This document shows positions 38,453-46,774 of a DNA stretch of 64,000 nt, one piece after another. The position numbers and the translations under genes are program-made. The stretch covers positions 3,344,501 through 3,408,500 of the forward strand of contig NZ_CP149798.1 of NCBI RefSeq assembly GCF_037940415.1. The letters are read 5' to 3'. Below the pieces are notes generated by a model, which worked only from the letters and a program-made list of their open reading frames with translations, made no database searches and was not told where the DNA came from. The number at the start of each line of letters is the position of its first letter. Positions within the stretch are counted from its first letter, which is position 1. Source of the DNA: Streptomyces sp. f51 (GTDB lineage: Bacteria > Actinomycetota > Actinomycetes > Streptomycetales > Streptomycetaceae).

Positions 38453-39040
38453 CTACTTCGCGGGCGGGGTCGTCTTCTTGGCGACGGGCTTGCGCACAGA
38501 GGCCTTCTTCGCCGGGCTCTTCTTGGAGGCGGAGTCCTCGGCGGCGACCGCCGGCTTCGCCTCTTCCTTGACCTCGACCGGCTCGGCCTTCGGCTCGACG
38601 GCGATGGCGAAGTCCTCGATCTCCTCGGCGGCCTCGCCGCGCCAGGTCCGCACGGTCTGCTCGCCGTGCTCGGCGACCTTCTCGTACGTCTCCCGGGCCT
38701 TGACCGCGTACTCGGCGGCGACGCCGACACCGCGCAGGGCGAGGTCCTGGGCGGACTCGCCGAGCTTCTTCAGGTCGGTGTCGAGGCTGCTGATGAGCTC
38801 CGTCACCTTGGTCTGGAGGGTCTCCTGCGCCACCTTGGCGCGCGCGGTGGCCTTCTCCTGGACGGCGTTGGGGTCGATGTTCTTGACGGTGTCGATCCGC
38901 CCCGGGGCCTCGGCGCGGATCTGCTCCACGATGCCCGGGACCTTCTTCGCCTGCTGGACGGCCAGGTCGGCGGTGCCGGCGAGGAAGTAGAGCGGGGTCG
39001 GGTCGGTGGCGGCCTTGCGGATGTCGTCGGTGATGGCCAT
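38453..39040 (-). CDS. HBHA-like protein with lysine-rich tail
   Basis: 195 residues. The N-terminal motif DPTPLYFLAGTADLAVQQ and the long coiled-coil helices resemble mycobacterial heparin-binding haemagglutinin. An acidic Glu/Ala-rich segment (EVKEEAKPAVAAEDS) is followed by a basic Lys/Ala/Pro tail (KKSPAKKASVRKPVAKK). In mycobacteria the homologue binds glycosaminoglycans; in Streptomyces the role is unknown and DNA or polyanion binding is possible. It lies 57 bp downstream of the HTH gene, so it is likely co-transcribed. Confidence 0.8.
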   Translation of the reverse strand: MAITDDIRKAATDPTPLYFLAGTADLAVQQAKKVPGIVEQIRAEAPGRIDTVKNIDPNAVQEKATARAKVAQETLQTKVTELISSLDTDLKKLGESAQDLALRGVGVAAEYAVKARETYEKVAEHGEQTVRTWRGEAAEEIEDFAIAVEPKAEPVEVKEEAKPAVAAEDSASKKSPAKKASVRKPVAKKTTPPAK

Positions 39041-39097
39041 GACGATGGTCCTCCCGTAATCGCTTTCAGCTGAGGGTTTTCGTGGTCCGCGCAGCGG

Positions 39098-39628
39098 TCA
39101 ACTCGCGGTCTGCTGCGGACCGGCATCGCTGCCGTCGGCCGTGCGGGGGCCGCGGACGGTGGTGTCCGGTGAAGGCTGGGCGTCCTCCCCGTCCTGAGTC
39201 CCGGGTCCGGCGGTGCCGCGGCCTTCGCCGCCGCCGCTCGCCCCGACGCCGTGACCGGTCTCGTCCGCCGGCACGATCTCGAATCCGTTCTCCTTGCGGA
39301 AGGACTCGTAGATCTGGAGCAGCACCTGCTTCTGCCGCTCGTTCAGCGTGGGATCGGCGAGGATGACGGCACGCGTCTCCACCTCGTCGCGGTCCCGTTC
39401 GGCGTCGAGGATGCCGGCTCGCACGTACAGCGTCTCGGCGGAGATCCGCAGGGCCTTGGCGACCTGCTGGAGCACCTCCGCGCTCGGCTTGCGCAGCCCG
39501 CGCTCGATCTGGCTCAGATACGGATTGGACACCCCGGCGGCGTCGGCGAGCTGCCGCAGGGACAACTGCGCGGTGCGCCGCTGTTCCCGCAGATACTCAC
39601 CGAGATTGCCGACGTTGAGCGATGCCAT
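39098..39628 (-). CDS. XRE-type helix-turn-helix regulator
   Basis: 176 residues from ATG 39628 (AAGGTGGAG upstream). The HTH is LSLRQLADAAGVSNPYLSQIERGLRKPSAEVL at residues ~17-50; it continues as VAKALRISAETLYVRAGI. The C-terminal ~60 residues are a Gly/Thr-rich disordered tail. A perfect 12-bp palindrome lies 27 bp upstream of the start, so autoregulation is likely. It probably controls the downstream HBHA-like gene. Confidence 0.85.
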   Translation of the reverse strand: MASLNVGNLGEYLREQRRTAQLSLRQLADAAGVSNPYLSQIERGLRKPSAEVLQQVAKALRISAETLYVRAGILDAERDRDEVETRAVILADPTLNERQKQVLLQIYESFRKENGFEIVPADETGHGVGASGGGEGRGTAGPGTQDGEDAQPSPDTTVRGPRTADGSDAGPQQTAS

Positions 39629-39654
39629 GGCTCCACCTTGCCCCATCGTCGCTA

Positions 39655-39682
39655 ACTTTTGCAAGCACCCGCTTGCAAAAGT
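39655..39682. promoter_or_regulatory. 12-bp perfect palindrome, candidate operator of the HTH gene
   Basis: ACTTTTGCAAGC and GCTTGCAAAAGT are separated by ACCC. The element stands between the HTH gene and a divergent SDR gene and is much more AT-rich than its surroundings. Confidence 0.7.
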
Positions 39683-39764
39683 GTGCCGCCCCCCGCGGAG
39701 GCAGCCTGCTCACGCCGGACATCATCCTGGGAAAGGACCATCGCCTCGCGACAGGAGGGACCCC

Positions 39765-40436
39765 GTGATCGCTCTCGTCACCGGGGGTAACCGTGGGATC
39801 GGGCGGGAGACCGTCCGGCGGCTGGCCTCCGGCGGGCACACCGTGTATCTGACGGCCCGGTCCGCCGGGGCCGCCGACCGTGCGGCCCGGGACATCGGGC
39901 TGCCCGGCGTCCGCCCCCTCCGCCTCGACGTCACCTCCGGGGCGGACATCGCCGCGGCGGCCCGGGACATCGACGCCCTCGACGTGCTGATCAACAACGC
40001 GGCGATCACGTACGACACCTGGCAGCGCGCCACCACCGCCGACCTGGACGTCGTACGGGAAGCCGCCGAGACGAACCTCTACGGGCCCTGGCAGCTGACG
40101 CAGGCGCTGCTCCCGCTGCTGCGTGCGAGCCGGCATCCCCGGATCGTGAACGTCTCCAGCGAGGCCGCGTCCCTGGCGGTCATGGGCGGCGGGACTCCCG
40201 CCTACTCGGCGTCCAAGGTCGCCCTCAACGCCCTGACCAGAATGTTCGCCGCCGAGCTGCGGTCCGAGGGGATCCTCGTGAACGCCGTCTGTCCCGGCTG
40301 GGTCGCCACCGACATGGGCGGACCCGGCGGGCGGCCGGTCGACGAGGGGGCCGCGGGCGTCGTCTGGGCGGCCACCCTTCCGGACGACGGCCCCACCGGG
40401 GGGTTCTTCCGCGACGGCCGGCCGCTGTCCTGGTGA
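39765..40436 (+). CDS. Short-chain dehydrogenase/reductase
   Basis: 223 residues from GTG 39765 (ACAGGAGGGA upstream). The NAD(P)-binding glycine motif TGGNRGIG is at residue ~7, followed by NNAA in DVLINNAAITYD, the catalytic Ser in IVNVSSEAASL and the YxxxK pair in PAYSASKVALNAL. An Arg after the first strand (ARSAG) suggests NADP(H). The substrate is unknown. The gene is convergent with the HelD-like gene, 10 bp apart. Confidence 0.9.
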   Translation: MIALVTGGNRGIGRETVRRLASGGHTVYLTARSAGAADRAARDIGLPGVRPLRLDVTSGADIAAAARDIDALDVLINNAAITYDTWQRATTADLDVVREAAETNLYGPWQLTQALLPLLRASRHPRIVNVSSEAASLAVMGGGTPAYSASKVALNALTRMFAAELRSEGILVNAVCPGWVATDMGGPGGRPVDEGAAGVVWAATLPDDGPTGGFFRDGRPLSW

Positions 40437-40446
40437 AGACCCCGGA

Positions 40447-42552
40447 TCACCAGGGCAGGGGGCGCGCGTGGACCACGTCCAGGCGCGACACCGCGCGGGT
40501 CAGCACCACATAGAGGCGGTGCAGACCCCGCTCCTCGGCCTCCGCGATCGCCGCCGGCTCCACGGCCACGACATGGTCGTACTCGAGCCCCTTGGCCAGA
40601 CTCGCGGGCAGCACCGCGACCCGGGCGCCCGGCTCGTCGGCCCCGGCGGCGGCGATCCCCGCGGCGCCCAGCGCCTCCCGCACCGCCGCGACCTCCGCGT
40701 CGGCGGCGATGACACCGATCGCCCCCTCGTGCGCGAGCGCCTCGCGTACGGCCGCGACGGTCCCGGCCACCGGATCGGAGACCGGCCGGATCCTCAACTC
40801 GCCGTCCCCGCGCAGCGACCGGGCCGGCGGGACGTCCACCCCCAGGCGCTCCAGCACCTGGTTGGCGAGCCCGACGATCACCCCGGGCACCCGGAACCCG
40901 GCCGTCAGCGGTACGACGACGGCGTCCGGTCTGCCCAGATGGGCGAGGAGTTCGCCCCACTCCCGCGCCGCCCAGGGAGTCGTGCCCTGCGCGAGGTCCC
41001 CGAGCACGGTCAGCGACCCGAAGGCGGCCCGCCGCGCGACGGCCCGGCACTCCATCGGCGACAGGTCCTGCGCCTCGTCGATCACCAAGTGGCCGTATCC
41101 CTCGGGGTGTTCGATCATCCCGGCGATCTCGTCGAGGAGGACGAGATCGGCGGCCGACCACCGCGCCGACTTCCACGAACGCGGCGGCCTCTCCCACAGG
41201 ACCGCCCTCCGCTCGTCGGCGTCGAGGATCCCGTCGGCCGCCCGCTCCAGCGCCCCGGCGTCGCTGAGCAGCAGGGCGAGCAGTTCCTCGGGGCGCACCC
41301 GGGGCCACACCGCGTCGACGTACGCACCGACCGGCCGGGCCCGCGAGATCCGCTGCGCCCAGGCGTTCGTCTGCGGTCCGGCCCGCAGCTCGGCCCGTGC
41401 CCGCACATGGCGCACGACCCGTGTCCGCACCCGCTCCCGCCCCACGGCGTACGGCGGTTCCTCGGCGCGTACGTCCTCCACGATCCGGCGCAGTACGGCG
41501 ACGGGGACCCGCCAGCGGTAGGTGCCGTCCGGTACGGCGAGGCCGTCGGCCGGTGCGCCGATGTTCCCGTACAGCGCCCGGCGCAGCACCCGGGCCATCC
41601 GGGCGTCGTGCTTGACGACCGCCGCCCGTTCGCCGTCCTCGCCGGTCACCGGGCGGGACGCGATCTCCTCCCCGACGGTCGACTGGCGCACCCCGGTCTC
41701 GCCGAGCGCGGGAAGGACCTCCGCGATGTACGAGAGGAAGACGCGGTTGGGGCCGAGGATCAGCAGGCCGCCGCGCCGGACGCGCTGCGGATGCGTGTAG
41801 AGGAGGTAGGCGGCCCGGTGCAGGCCGACGGCCGTCTTGCCGGTGCCCGGAGCGCCCTGCACGCAGACCGAGGCCGCGAGATCGGCCCGTACGAGATCGT
41901 CCTGTTCGGGCTGGATGGTGGCGGCGATGTCGCGCATGGGGCCGACGCGGGGGCGCTCGATCTCCTCGGCGAGGATCGAGCCCGCCGGTGCGGGGGCCGC
42001 GCCCCCGTCGGCTCCGGGGCCGGTCGGCTCCGTCCCGAGGGGTTCGTCCTCCAGTCCCGTGAGGTCGGCGGAGTCGCCCCGGCTGCCGGGGGCCCAGCCG
42101 AAGCGCCGGCGGACGGCGACGCCCTGGGGGTCACGGGCGCCGGCCTGGTAGAAGGCGCGCGAGACGGGTGCGCGCCAGTCGACGACCAGGGGCGGGGCGG
42201 CGGGGTGCTCCCTGATCCGCAGCCGCCCGATGTGATAGCTCTGCCCGGCGTGATCGCCGGCCGCCGCGGCCGAGTCCTGGAAGTCCAGCCGGCCGAAGAA
42301 CAGGGGGCCCTGGGGCAGTTCCCGCATCTCCTTGGCCCGGCTGCGCAGCTGATGGCCGAGCACTTCGGCGTCGGCTCCGGAGGCGGAGACGTCCTCGCCG
42401 GTGACGACGTGCTCCTCGGCGCCGTCGACCATCGCGGTGAGCGCGGCACGGCAGACGTCGTGAAAGGCGCGTTCACGCGAGAGGGCGCGGGTGAGCGGCA
42501 GGTCGGGGGCGGGCTGCGGGACAGGCTGATGGGCGCGGTCGGTCGGCGTCAT
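40447..42552 (-). CDS. HelD-like RNA polymerase recycling motor
   Basis: 701 residues, typical for actinobacterial HelD. The N-terminal part has a helical arm (LTRALSRERAFHDVCRAALT) and the linker FFGRLDF-YHIGRLRI-VVDWRAPVSRAFYQA. Walker A GAPGTGKTAVGLHRAAYLL lies near residue 230, Walker B HLVIDEAQDLSPMECRAV near 490, with TVLGDLAQGTTPWA and LYVVLTRAVSRLDV later. HelD inserts into RNA polymerase channels and releases nucleic acids. The short inverted pair ATTCCG / CGGAAT overlaps the start codon. Upstream are five 23-bp repeats. Confidence 0.88.
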   Translation of the reverse strand: MTPTDRAHQPVPQPAPDLPLTRALSRERAFHDVCRAALTAMVDGAEEHVVTGEDVSASGADAEVLGHQLRSRAKEMRELPQGPLFFGRLDFQDSAAAAGDHAGQSYHIGRLRIREHPAAPPLVVDWRAPVSRAFYQAGARDPQGVAVRRRFGWAPGSRGDSADLTGLEDEPLGTEPTGPGADGGAAPAPAGSILAEEIERPRVGPMRDIAATIQPEQDDLVRADLAASVCVQGAPGTGKTAVGLHRAAYLLYTHPQRVRRGGLLILGPNRVFLSYIAEVLPALGETGVRQSTVGEEIASRPVTGEDGERAAVVKHDARMARVLRRALYGNIGAPADGLAVPDGTYRWRVPVAVLRRIVEDVRAEEPPYAVGRERVRTRVVRHVRARAELRAGPQTNAWAQRISRARPVGAYVDAVWPRVRPEELLALLLSDAGALERAADGILDADERRAVLWERPPRSWKSARWSAADLVLLDEIAGMIEHPEGYGHLVIDEAQDLSPMECRAVARRAAFGSLTVLGDLAQGTTPWAAREWGELLAHLGRPDAVVVPLTAGFRVPGVIVGLANQVLERLGVDVPPARSLRGDGELRIRPVSDPVAGTVAAVREALAHEGAIGVIAADAEVAAVREALGAAGIAAAGADEPGARVAVLPASLAKGLEYDHVVAVEPAAIAEAEERGLHRLYVVLTRAVSRLDVVHARPLPW

Positions 42553-42600
42553 TCCGTCCAGCGTACCGGAATGACGTAACCGAGTAACATTTTTTACCCA

Positions 42601-42743
42601 GTCACATCAACACGCCCAGCCTGGTCACATCAGCACGTCCAACCTGGTCACATCAGCGCGTCCCGCCTGGTCACACCAACACGCCCGACCCGGTCCCACC
42701 AACACGCCCGAAAGGCTCGCCCGCGCGGGACCCGGTCACGCCA
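42601..42743 (-). repeat. 23-bp tandem repeats behind the TetR gene
   Basis: GTCAC(A)TCAACACGCC-type units start at 42601, 42624, 42647, 42670 and 42693, exactly 23 bp apart. A partial relative at 42735 contains the TetR stop codon (GTGACC on the minus strand), and the same GTGACC occurs in four of the five units. Confidence 0.88.
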
Positions 42744-43365
42744 GCCCCGGGAATCCGGCCGCCAGCCGCGCGAAGGCCCGCCCGGCGGCCGCCTCGGCGT
42801 CCGGACGTACGGCCGTCACCCGCTCCCCCGTCGCGATCCGCCGCAGGTTCTCCTCGGCGAGGATGCGGCGCACGGCCGTGATCTGTCCGGCGGCCAGCCG
42901 CGCGTCGAGCCCCGCCCCCAGCGGCTCCGCGAGTGCTTCGGCGAGCGCGGCCTCGGACCGCTCCAGGTACCCGTACATCCGCGCCACCAGCGACGGCGTC
43001 CCGTAGAGCAGCCGGTGGAAGGCGAGGATGCCGGGGTGTTCGTTGAGCCCGGTGACCGGGTCCTCGCGCCGCAGACCGTCCAGGAAGTGCTCACGGAGCG
43101 CGTCGATCGCGGAGCGCCCCTCGGCCCGGCCCTCCTCGACGACCCGCGCGGCCTCGGTCTCGTGGTCCGCGAAGCGGTGCAGGACCAGGTCCTCCTTGGA
43201 CGGGAAGTACCGGAACAGCGTCGGCTTGGAGATCTCGGCGGCGGCCGCGACCTCGGCGACGGACACGGCGTCGAAACCCTTCTCCAGGAAGAGGCCGATG
43301 GCGATGTCGGAGACGGACTGGTACATCCGCCGCTTCTTGCGTTCGCGCAGACCGGTGTCACTCAT
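42736..43365 (-). CDS. TetR-family transcriptional regulator
   Basis: 209 residues from ATG 43365. The N-terminal HTH is AIGLFLEKGFDAVSVAEVAAAAEISKPTLFRYFPSKEDL, the classic TetR form. The C-terminal ligand domain is helical (FHRLLYGTPSLVARMYGYLE, ITAVRRILAEENLRRI). It sits upstream of the HelD-like gene on the same strand. Whether it controls that gene is unknown. Confidence 0.88.
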   Translation of the reverse strand: MSDTGLRERKKRRMYQSVSDIAIGLFLEKGFDAVSVAEVAAAAEISKPTLFRYFPSKEDLVLHRFADHETEAARVVEEGRAEGRSAIDALREHFLDGLRREDPVTGLNEHPGILAFHRLLYGTPSLVARMYGYLERSEAALAEALAEPLGAGLDARLAAGQITAVRRILAEENLRRIATGERVTAVRPDAEAAAGRAFARLAAGFPGLA

Positions 43366-43560
43366 GGTCACGAGCCTACGCATGGCCGGGGGCTCCGTTC
43401 CCCGCCAGGAATCCTCCGGCACATCCGAACGGGCGAGACCGGAACCAAGCGTTCACCCGGATCGCACGCAGCGCGCTCCCGTGACCATCTCGCGCCCGCT
43501 CAGTTCTCCAGAAGTGCTCGACGTCCCGGCATGCACGACCAGCCGCGACGCCGGTGCGGC

Positions 43561-44586
43561 CTACGAAGCCCGCGCCCCACTCCTCGCAGAGATCTCCGAC
43601 AGTTCGTGTGCGACATCCCAGAACGTGTCGAACAGCCTCTGCCGACGGGCGATGACATCCCTCGACCGTTGGTCCTCGTCCCAACGCCATCGCGTCAGCA
43701 ACGAGTCGTAGCCCAGCAGATCCAGGATCTGCCCGCCGGATGCCTCATCCCCTTCACCCGCCGGACTTCCCGAGTCGTACTCGCCGTGGCGCAGCTCGAT
43801 CTTGTCGTAGATGCCCTCGAAGACCTGGTCGTCGTTGATCAGGTAGAGCTTGAGCGAGGGCGACATGTGCATGGCACGGAATTGGACGTCAAGGTCACCC
43901 TGACGCTTGTGCCGCATCCGAACCGCCTGCCGCTTGAGGAGTGCCTCGTGACCCTCGATCTGTCGCGCCAGGCTCATGCGGAACGCGGGGGCGTCCGTGA
44001 CCTTTCCGTCCGCCCCGACCAGCCCTGGCACCTCGATGGACTGCGTGAAATCGGGCACGAGAACGCGTATCCGCAGCGTTCGCTGCGGATTCTCCGGGAT
44101 GCTCTCCAGTATCCGTTCGAGCGGCCGCGCGAACGTCTCCCCCGTAAACCCCATGGCGGAAAGCCGGACGTCACCACCAGCCTCGAGCGCTTTCTCGAAC
44201 TCGGCCTTCAAGTCGTCCGGAGTGACGAGTTCCCGCGCCCCCAGGAGACGTCCCTCGTCGAGGTGCCGAACGCCTTCACTCAGGCGCTGCAACTCCTCTT
44301 CGAGGCGTCGGGCCACCGCATGCAGAACACCCGTCTCCTCGCGCTGAACCTCATGAGCTGTATTCAGCCGCTGAACCTCGGCGTAGAGCACATAGCCCAC
44401 GAGACTGAGCAGGGCCCCGCCGAGGTACGCCTTTCCTTCTAGCGCGTCACCCACGGGCTTCACGAACTGCGCGATCAGCCCGATGAGGAAAATGACCAGC
44501 AGCAGCGCCTTGGTCACCGTCCCCTCCGCACGCGCCCAGCCTGCCGCGATCCTGCCGCTCAGCGACGACGAGCTTCCTCCGGTCAC
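43561..44586 (-). CDS. Membrane-anchored protein with DevA-type effector domain
   Basis: 341 residues from GTG 44586 (GGGGGA upstream; a TTG one codon earlier is possible). Two N-terminal helices (VTKALLLVIFLIGLIAQFV, GGALLSLVGYVLYAEV) anchor it. A coiled coil follows (VARRLEEELQRLSEGVRHL). Residues ~125-335 align with the C-terminal domain of the two GntR proteins nearby: DVRLSAMGFTGETF, RIRVLVP, VQFRAMHMSPSLKLYLINDD and a final LFDTFWDV. In the regulators the corresponding stretch is VAFRALPFTPPVKLYLLNE and WFDALWET. It therefore carries the same sensor-like module without DNA-binding domain. Last gene of the minus-strand run. Confidence 0.75.
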   Translation of the reverse strand: MTGGSSSSLSGRIAAGWARAEGTVTKALLLVIFLIGLIAQFVKPVGDALEGKAYLGGALLSLVGYVLYAEVQRLNTAHEVQREETGVLHAVARRLEEELQRLSEGVRHLDEGRLLGARELVTPDDLKAEFEKALEAGGDVRLSAMGFTGETFARPLERILESIPENPQRTLRIRVLVPDFTQSIEVPGLVGADGKVTDAPAFRMSLARQIEGHEALLKRQAVRMRHKRQGDLDVQFRAMHMSPSLKLYLINDDQVFEGIYDKIELRHGEYDSGSPAGEGDEASGGQILDLLGYDSLLTRWRWDEDQRSRDVIARRQRLFDTFWDVAHELSEISARSGARAS

Positions 44587-44649
44587 CAAATCCCCCTGCT
44601 GGCAACTGTGTTGGACTGAGCATGTCCATGATGCCCGCCACGCGTGCGG

Positions 44650-45399
44650 TCAGGAAAGAGGTGGTCGAATCACGGTCGACAACAACTCGATGTGAGACAG
44701 CACGAGTTCGGCACCCGCAGCCCAGAGCGGACCGGCACCCGCCTCGTCGCGGGCGTAGCCGACAAATGCCACCTTGGCTTCGCGTGCGGCTTCCCCGTCC
44801 GTAGGCATGTCTCCGATCATCACGGCGTCGTGAGCCGCGGCCCCGAGACCCCGCAGTGCCCGCTCGACGGAATCAGGGTCGGGCTTGAGAAGGGTGGGAT
44901 CGTCGGTACGACCATGGATGTGACCCTCGAAGCATCCTTCGATCTCGACTCTTCGCAAGTAGGCGGTGACAGCGGCGGGCGCATTGTTCGTCGCCACCGC
45001 AACACGCACGCCGAGTCGCGACAACTCGCGGACCAGCAGATCCGCACCGGGTGTGGGCGGCGCGATCGCGGCCGCGGCCGTCTCACCTTCCGCAAGTCGC
45101 GCCTCGAGCTCGGCCGCCAGGAGACTGCGAGGGCGCTGCCGGTAGACGGTCTTCAGCACCACCTGCGGGTCGATGGACGCACGAGCCTCCCCCACGAGCA
45201 ACTGTTCGGCGCCACGTGCGACCACGATCCGACGCAGGTCTTCCGCCAACGGAGCCGAGGACCCGTCCGGGAAGAGCCGGCAGAGGGGCCCGTCGAAGTC
45301 GAAGATCACACACGGGTCGGGCGTCAGGTACCGCGCAAGCCTTCGCATGGCGCCACGGTCATTCAGCTTTCCGTATCCGGTCCGGTCGTCCTGAATCAC
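44650..45399 (-). CDS. HAD-family phosphatase, DevB paralogue
   Basis: 249 residues from GTG 45399, which overlaps the kinase stop by four bases (GTGA). An ATG 17 codons later is an alternative. HAD motifs: nucleophile CVIFDFDGPLCRLF, motif II VAVATNNAPAA, Lys in LLKPDPDSVERAL, motif IV AVMIGDMPTDGEAA. The helical cap lies between motifs I and II. It is clearly related to the HAD gene at 46775 (shared GRT and LKPDP segments, RPRSLLAAELEAR). Phosphoglycolate-phosphatase-like, substrate unknown. Confidence 0.85.
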   Translation of the reverse strand: MIQDDRTGYGKLNDRGAMRRLARYLTPDPCVIFDFDGPLCRLFPDGSSAPLAEDLRRIVVARGAEQLLVGEARASIDPQVVLKTVYRQRPRSLLAAELEARLAEGETAAAAIAPPTPGADLLVRELSRLGVRVAVATNNAPAAVTAYLRRVEIEGCFEGHIHGRTDDPTLLKPDPDSVERALRGLGAAAHDAVMIGDMPTDGEAAREAKVAFVGYARDEAGAGPLWAAGAELVLSHIELLSTVIRPPLS

Positions 45400-46586
45400 A
45401 GCAACCAATCGACACTCGGTTCCGGTCCACCCACCCGGACTTGCTGGAGAGGCAGCCGCCCCGCCACCCAGGAAGAAGTGCCGCGCGTATCGCCTTCGTA
45501 AACATGGGCCCAGCGATCCGACCGCCATCTTCCGAGCGCGGCCGTGACGCTATCCGGGGTCGGCACCTCGCTCATCCCCAGTGGTTCCGCCCCGGCGCTC
45601 AGCACCTTCTGGAGTCTGGCGCCCGCCTGCGCGAGAAGACCCTCGTCGACCCTCCGCTCCTGCTTCAGCGACAGTGCCGTCCGGATGACGTCGGTGAAGA
45701 CGGACTGGGCCCTCTTGTACGCGAGCAGTTTCGGCAGGTCCGCCTCCCAGTCGGCCGAACCGCCGGGGGCGGCGCTCTCGACGGCCTCGCACCACTGCTC
45801 GGCCATCCAGCCCTCCTGGTCCGCCGGATACCGCATCAGATAGAGGTGGGTGGCCAGGTCGTAGAGCGGGTCCCCGAACATCGCCAGTTCCCAGTCGATC
45901 GTCCAAAGCCGTTCTTCTTTGTCGACCACGAAATTCTCGCGGTGCAGATCGGCGTGCAGGAGGCGGAAAGGGCGGTCGGTGAGTCCCGACGCGTGCTTTC
46001 GCAGATGGTCGAAGGAGATGCCGTACAGCCCGAGGGCGTGGAACAGGCCCTCGAATTCAGGCCTATTCCGCTGGTACACCCGCTCCTGTGTGAACAGGAT
46101 GAGCCGTTCCAGAAATCCGTCGGTGTCACCTTCGAAGGAGCGGTCGGCGGAGGTGCACGTCCTTTCCGCGGTGAGGGAATCGGGCCTGACCCGGGCCAAC
46201 TGCTCGAAGAGGGAGACGATCTGCCCGGTGAGGTGGGGCGGGATCTCGCCGCCGGATCCGTACAGCGCGCCCAGCGTCTTTCCCTCGATGAACCGCTGGA
46301 GACCGGTGGGGCCCACCTGGATGAGGTCGGGAATGCCGTCGATCCGCCCGTCCAGCGCGCGCAGCAACTGCTCCTCGGACGCGAAACAGCGCCGGTCGAA
46401 CCAGAGCAGTCCGGGACGCGGCTCCCGGCCTTTCCAGCGAGCCGGCTCGCCCTTTCCGGTCGCGCCCGGCAGAGGACAGACATACGTCACGTGGTGGTAG
46501 CCGTGGAGCGGACCCTCGACCGCACTCACGTCGCTACTCAACTCAATGGCTCGCTCACGAGCCGGGGATGCCGATTCGGGTGACAT
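45396..46586 (-). CDS. Aminoglycoside-phosphotransferase/choline-kinase-fold kinase
   Basis: 396 residues from ATG 46586 (the frame is open 44 codons further, without support). The catalytic loop is RLLHADLHRENFVVD (HxDxxxxN) and the metal-binding Asp is in LWTIDWELAMFGDPLYDLA. The N-lobe is divergent (LLWFDRRCFASEEQLLRAL, GLQRFIEGKTLGALYG). These kinases phosphorylate small molecules such as antibiotics, choline or sugars. Here the gene is embedded between two HAD phosphatases, so a regulatory phosphorylation cycle or catabolic step is more likely than drug resistance. Translation is coupled to the next HAD gene. Confidence 0.8.
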   Translation of the reverse strand: MSPESASPARERAIELSSDVSAVEGPLHGYHHVTYVCPLPGATGKGEPARWKGREPRPGLLWFDRRCFASEEQLLRALDGRIDGIPDLIQVGPTGLQRFIEGKTLGALYGSGGEIPPHLTGQIVSLFEQLARVRPDSLTAERTCTSADRSFEGDTDGFLERLILFTQERVYQRNRPEFEGLFHALGLYGISFDHLRKHASGLTDRPFRLLHADLHRENFVVDKEERLWTIDWELAMFGDPLYDLATHLYLMRYPADQEGWMAEQWCEAVESAAPGGSADWEADLPKLLAYKRAQSVFTDVIRTALSLKQERRVDEGLLAQAGARLQKVLSAGAEPLGMSEVPTPDSVTAALGRWRSDRWAHVYEGDTRGTSSWVAGRLPLQQVRVGGPEPSVDWLL

Positions 46587-46774
46587 GGACCGTTCTCTCG
46601 CGCAACCACAATCAAGGAAGCCACATTCGAAGAGGGAGGACGGTACTCTGTCGCCACTCGTGCACGGGCATAATCCCAGAAGAGCGCCAGCCGCCGCGCC
46701 GACCGTTTCTCGGTTCACTCCCCCGGTGCAGCGCGCGCCATCAGGAGTGGCGCACCGTCGTCACGGAAGCGCCG

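Noticed and set aside
45396..46586. Aminoglycoside resistance gene
   Set aside because: The fold is right, but the operon with two HAD phosphatases and DevA-type proteins points to another substrate.
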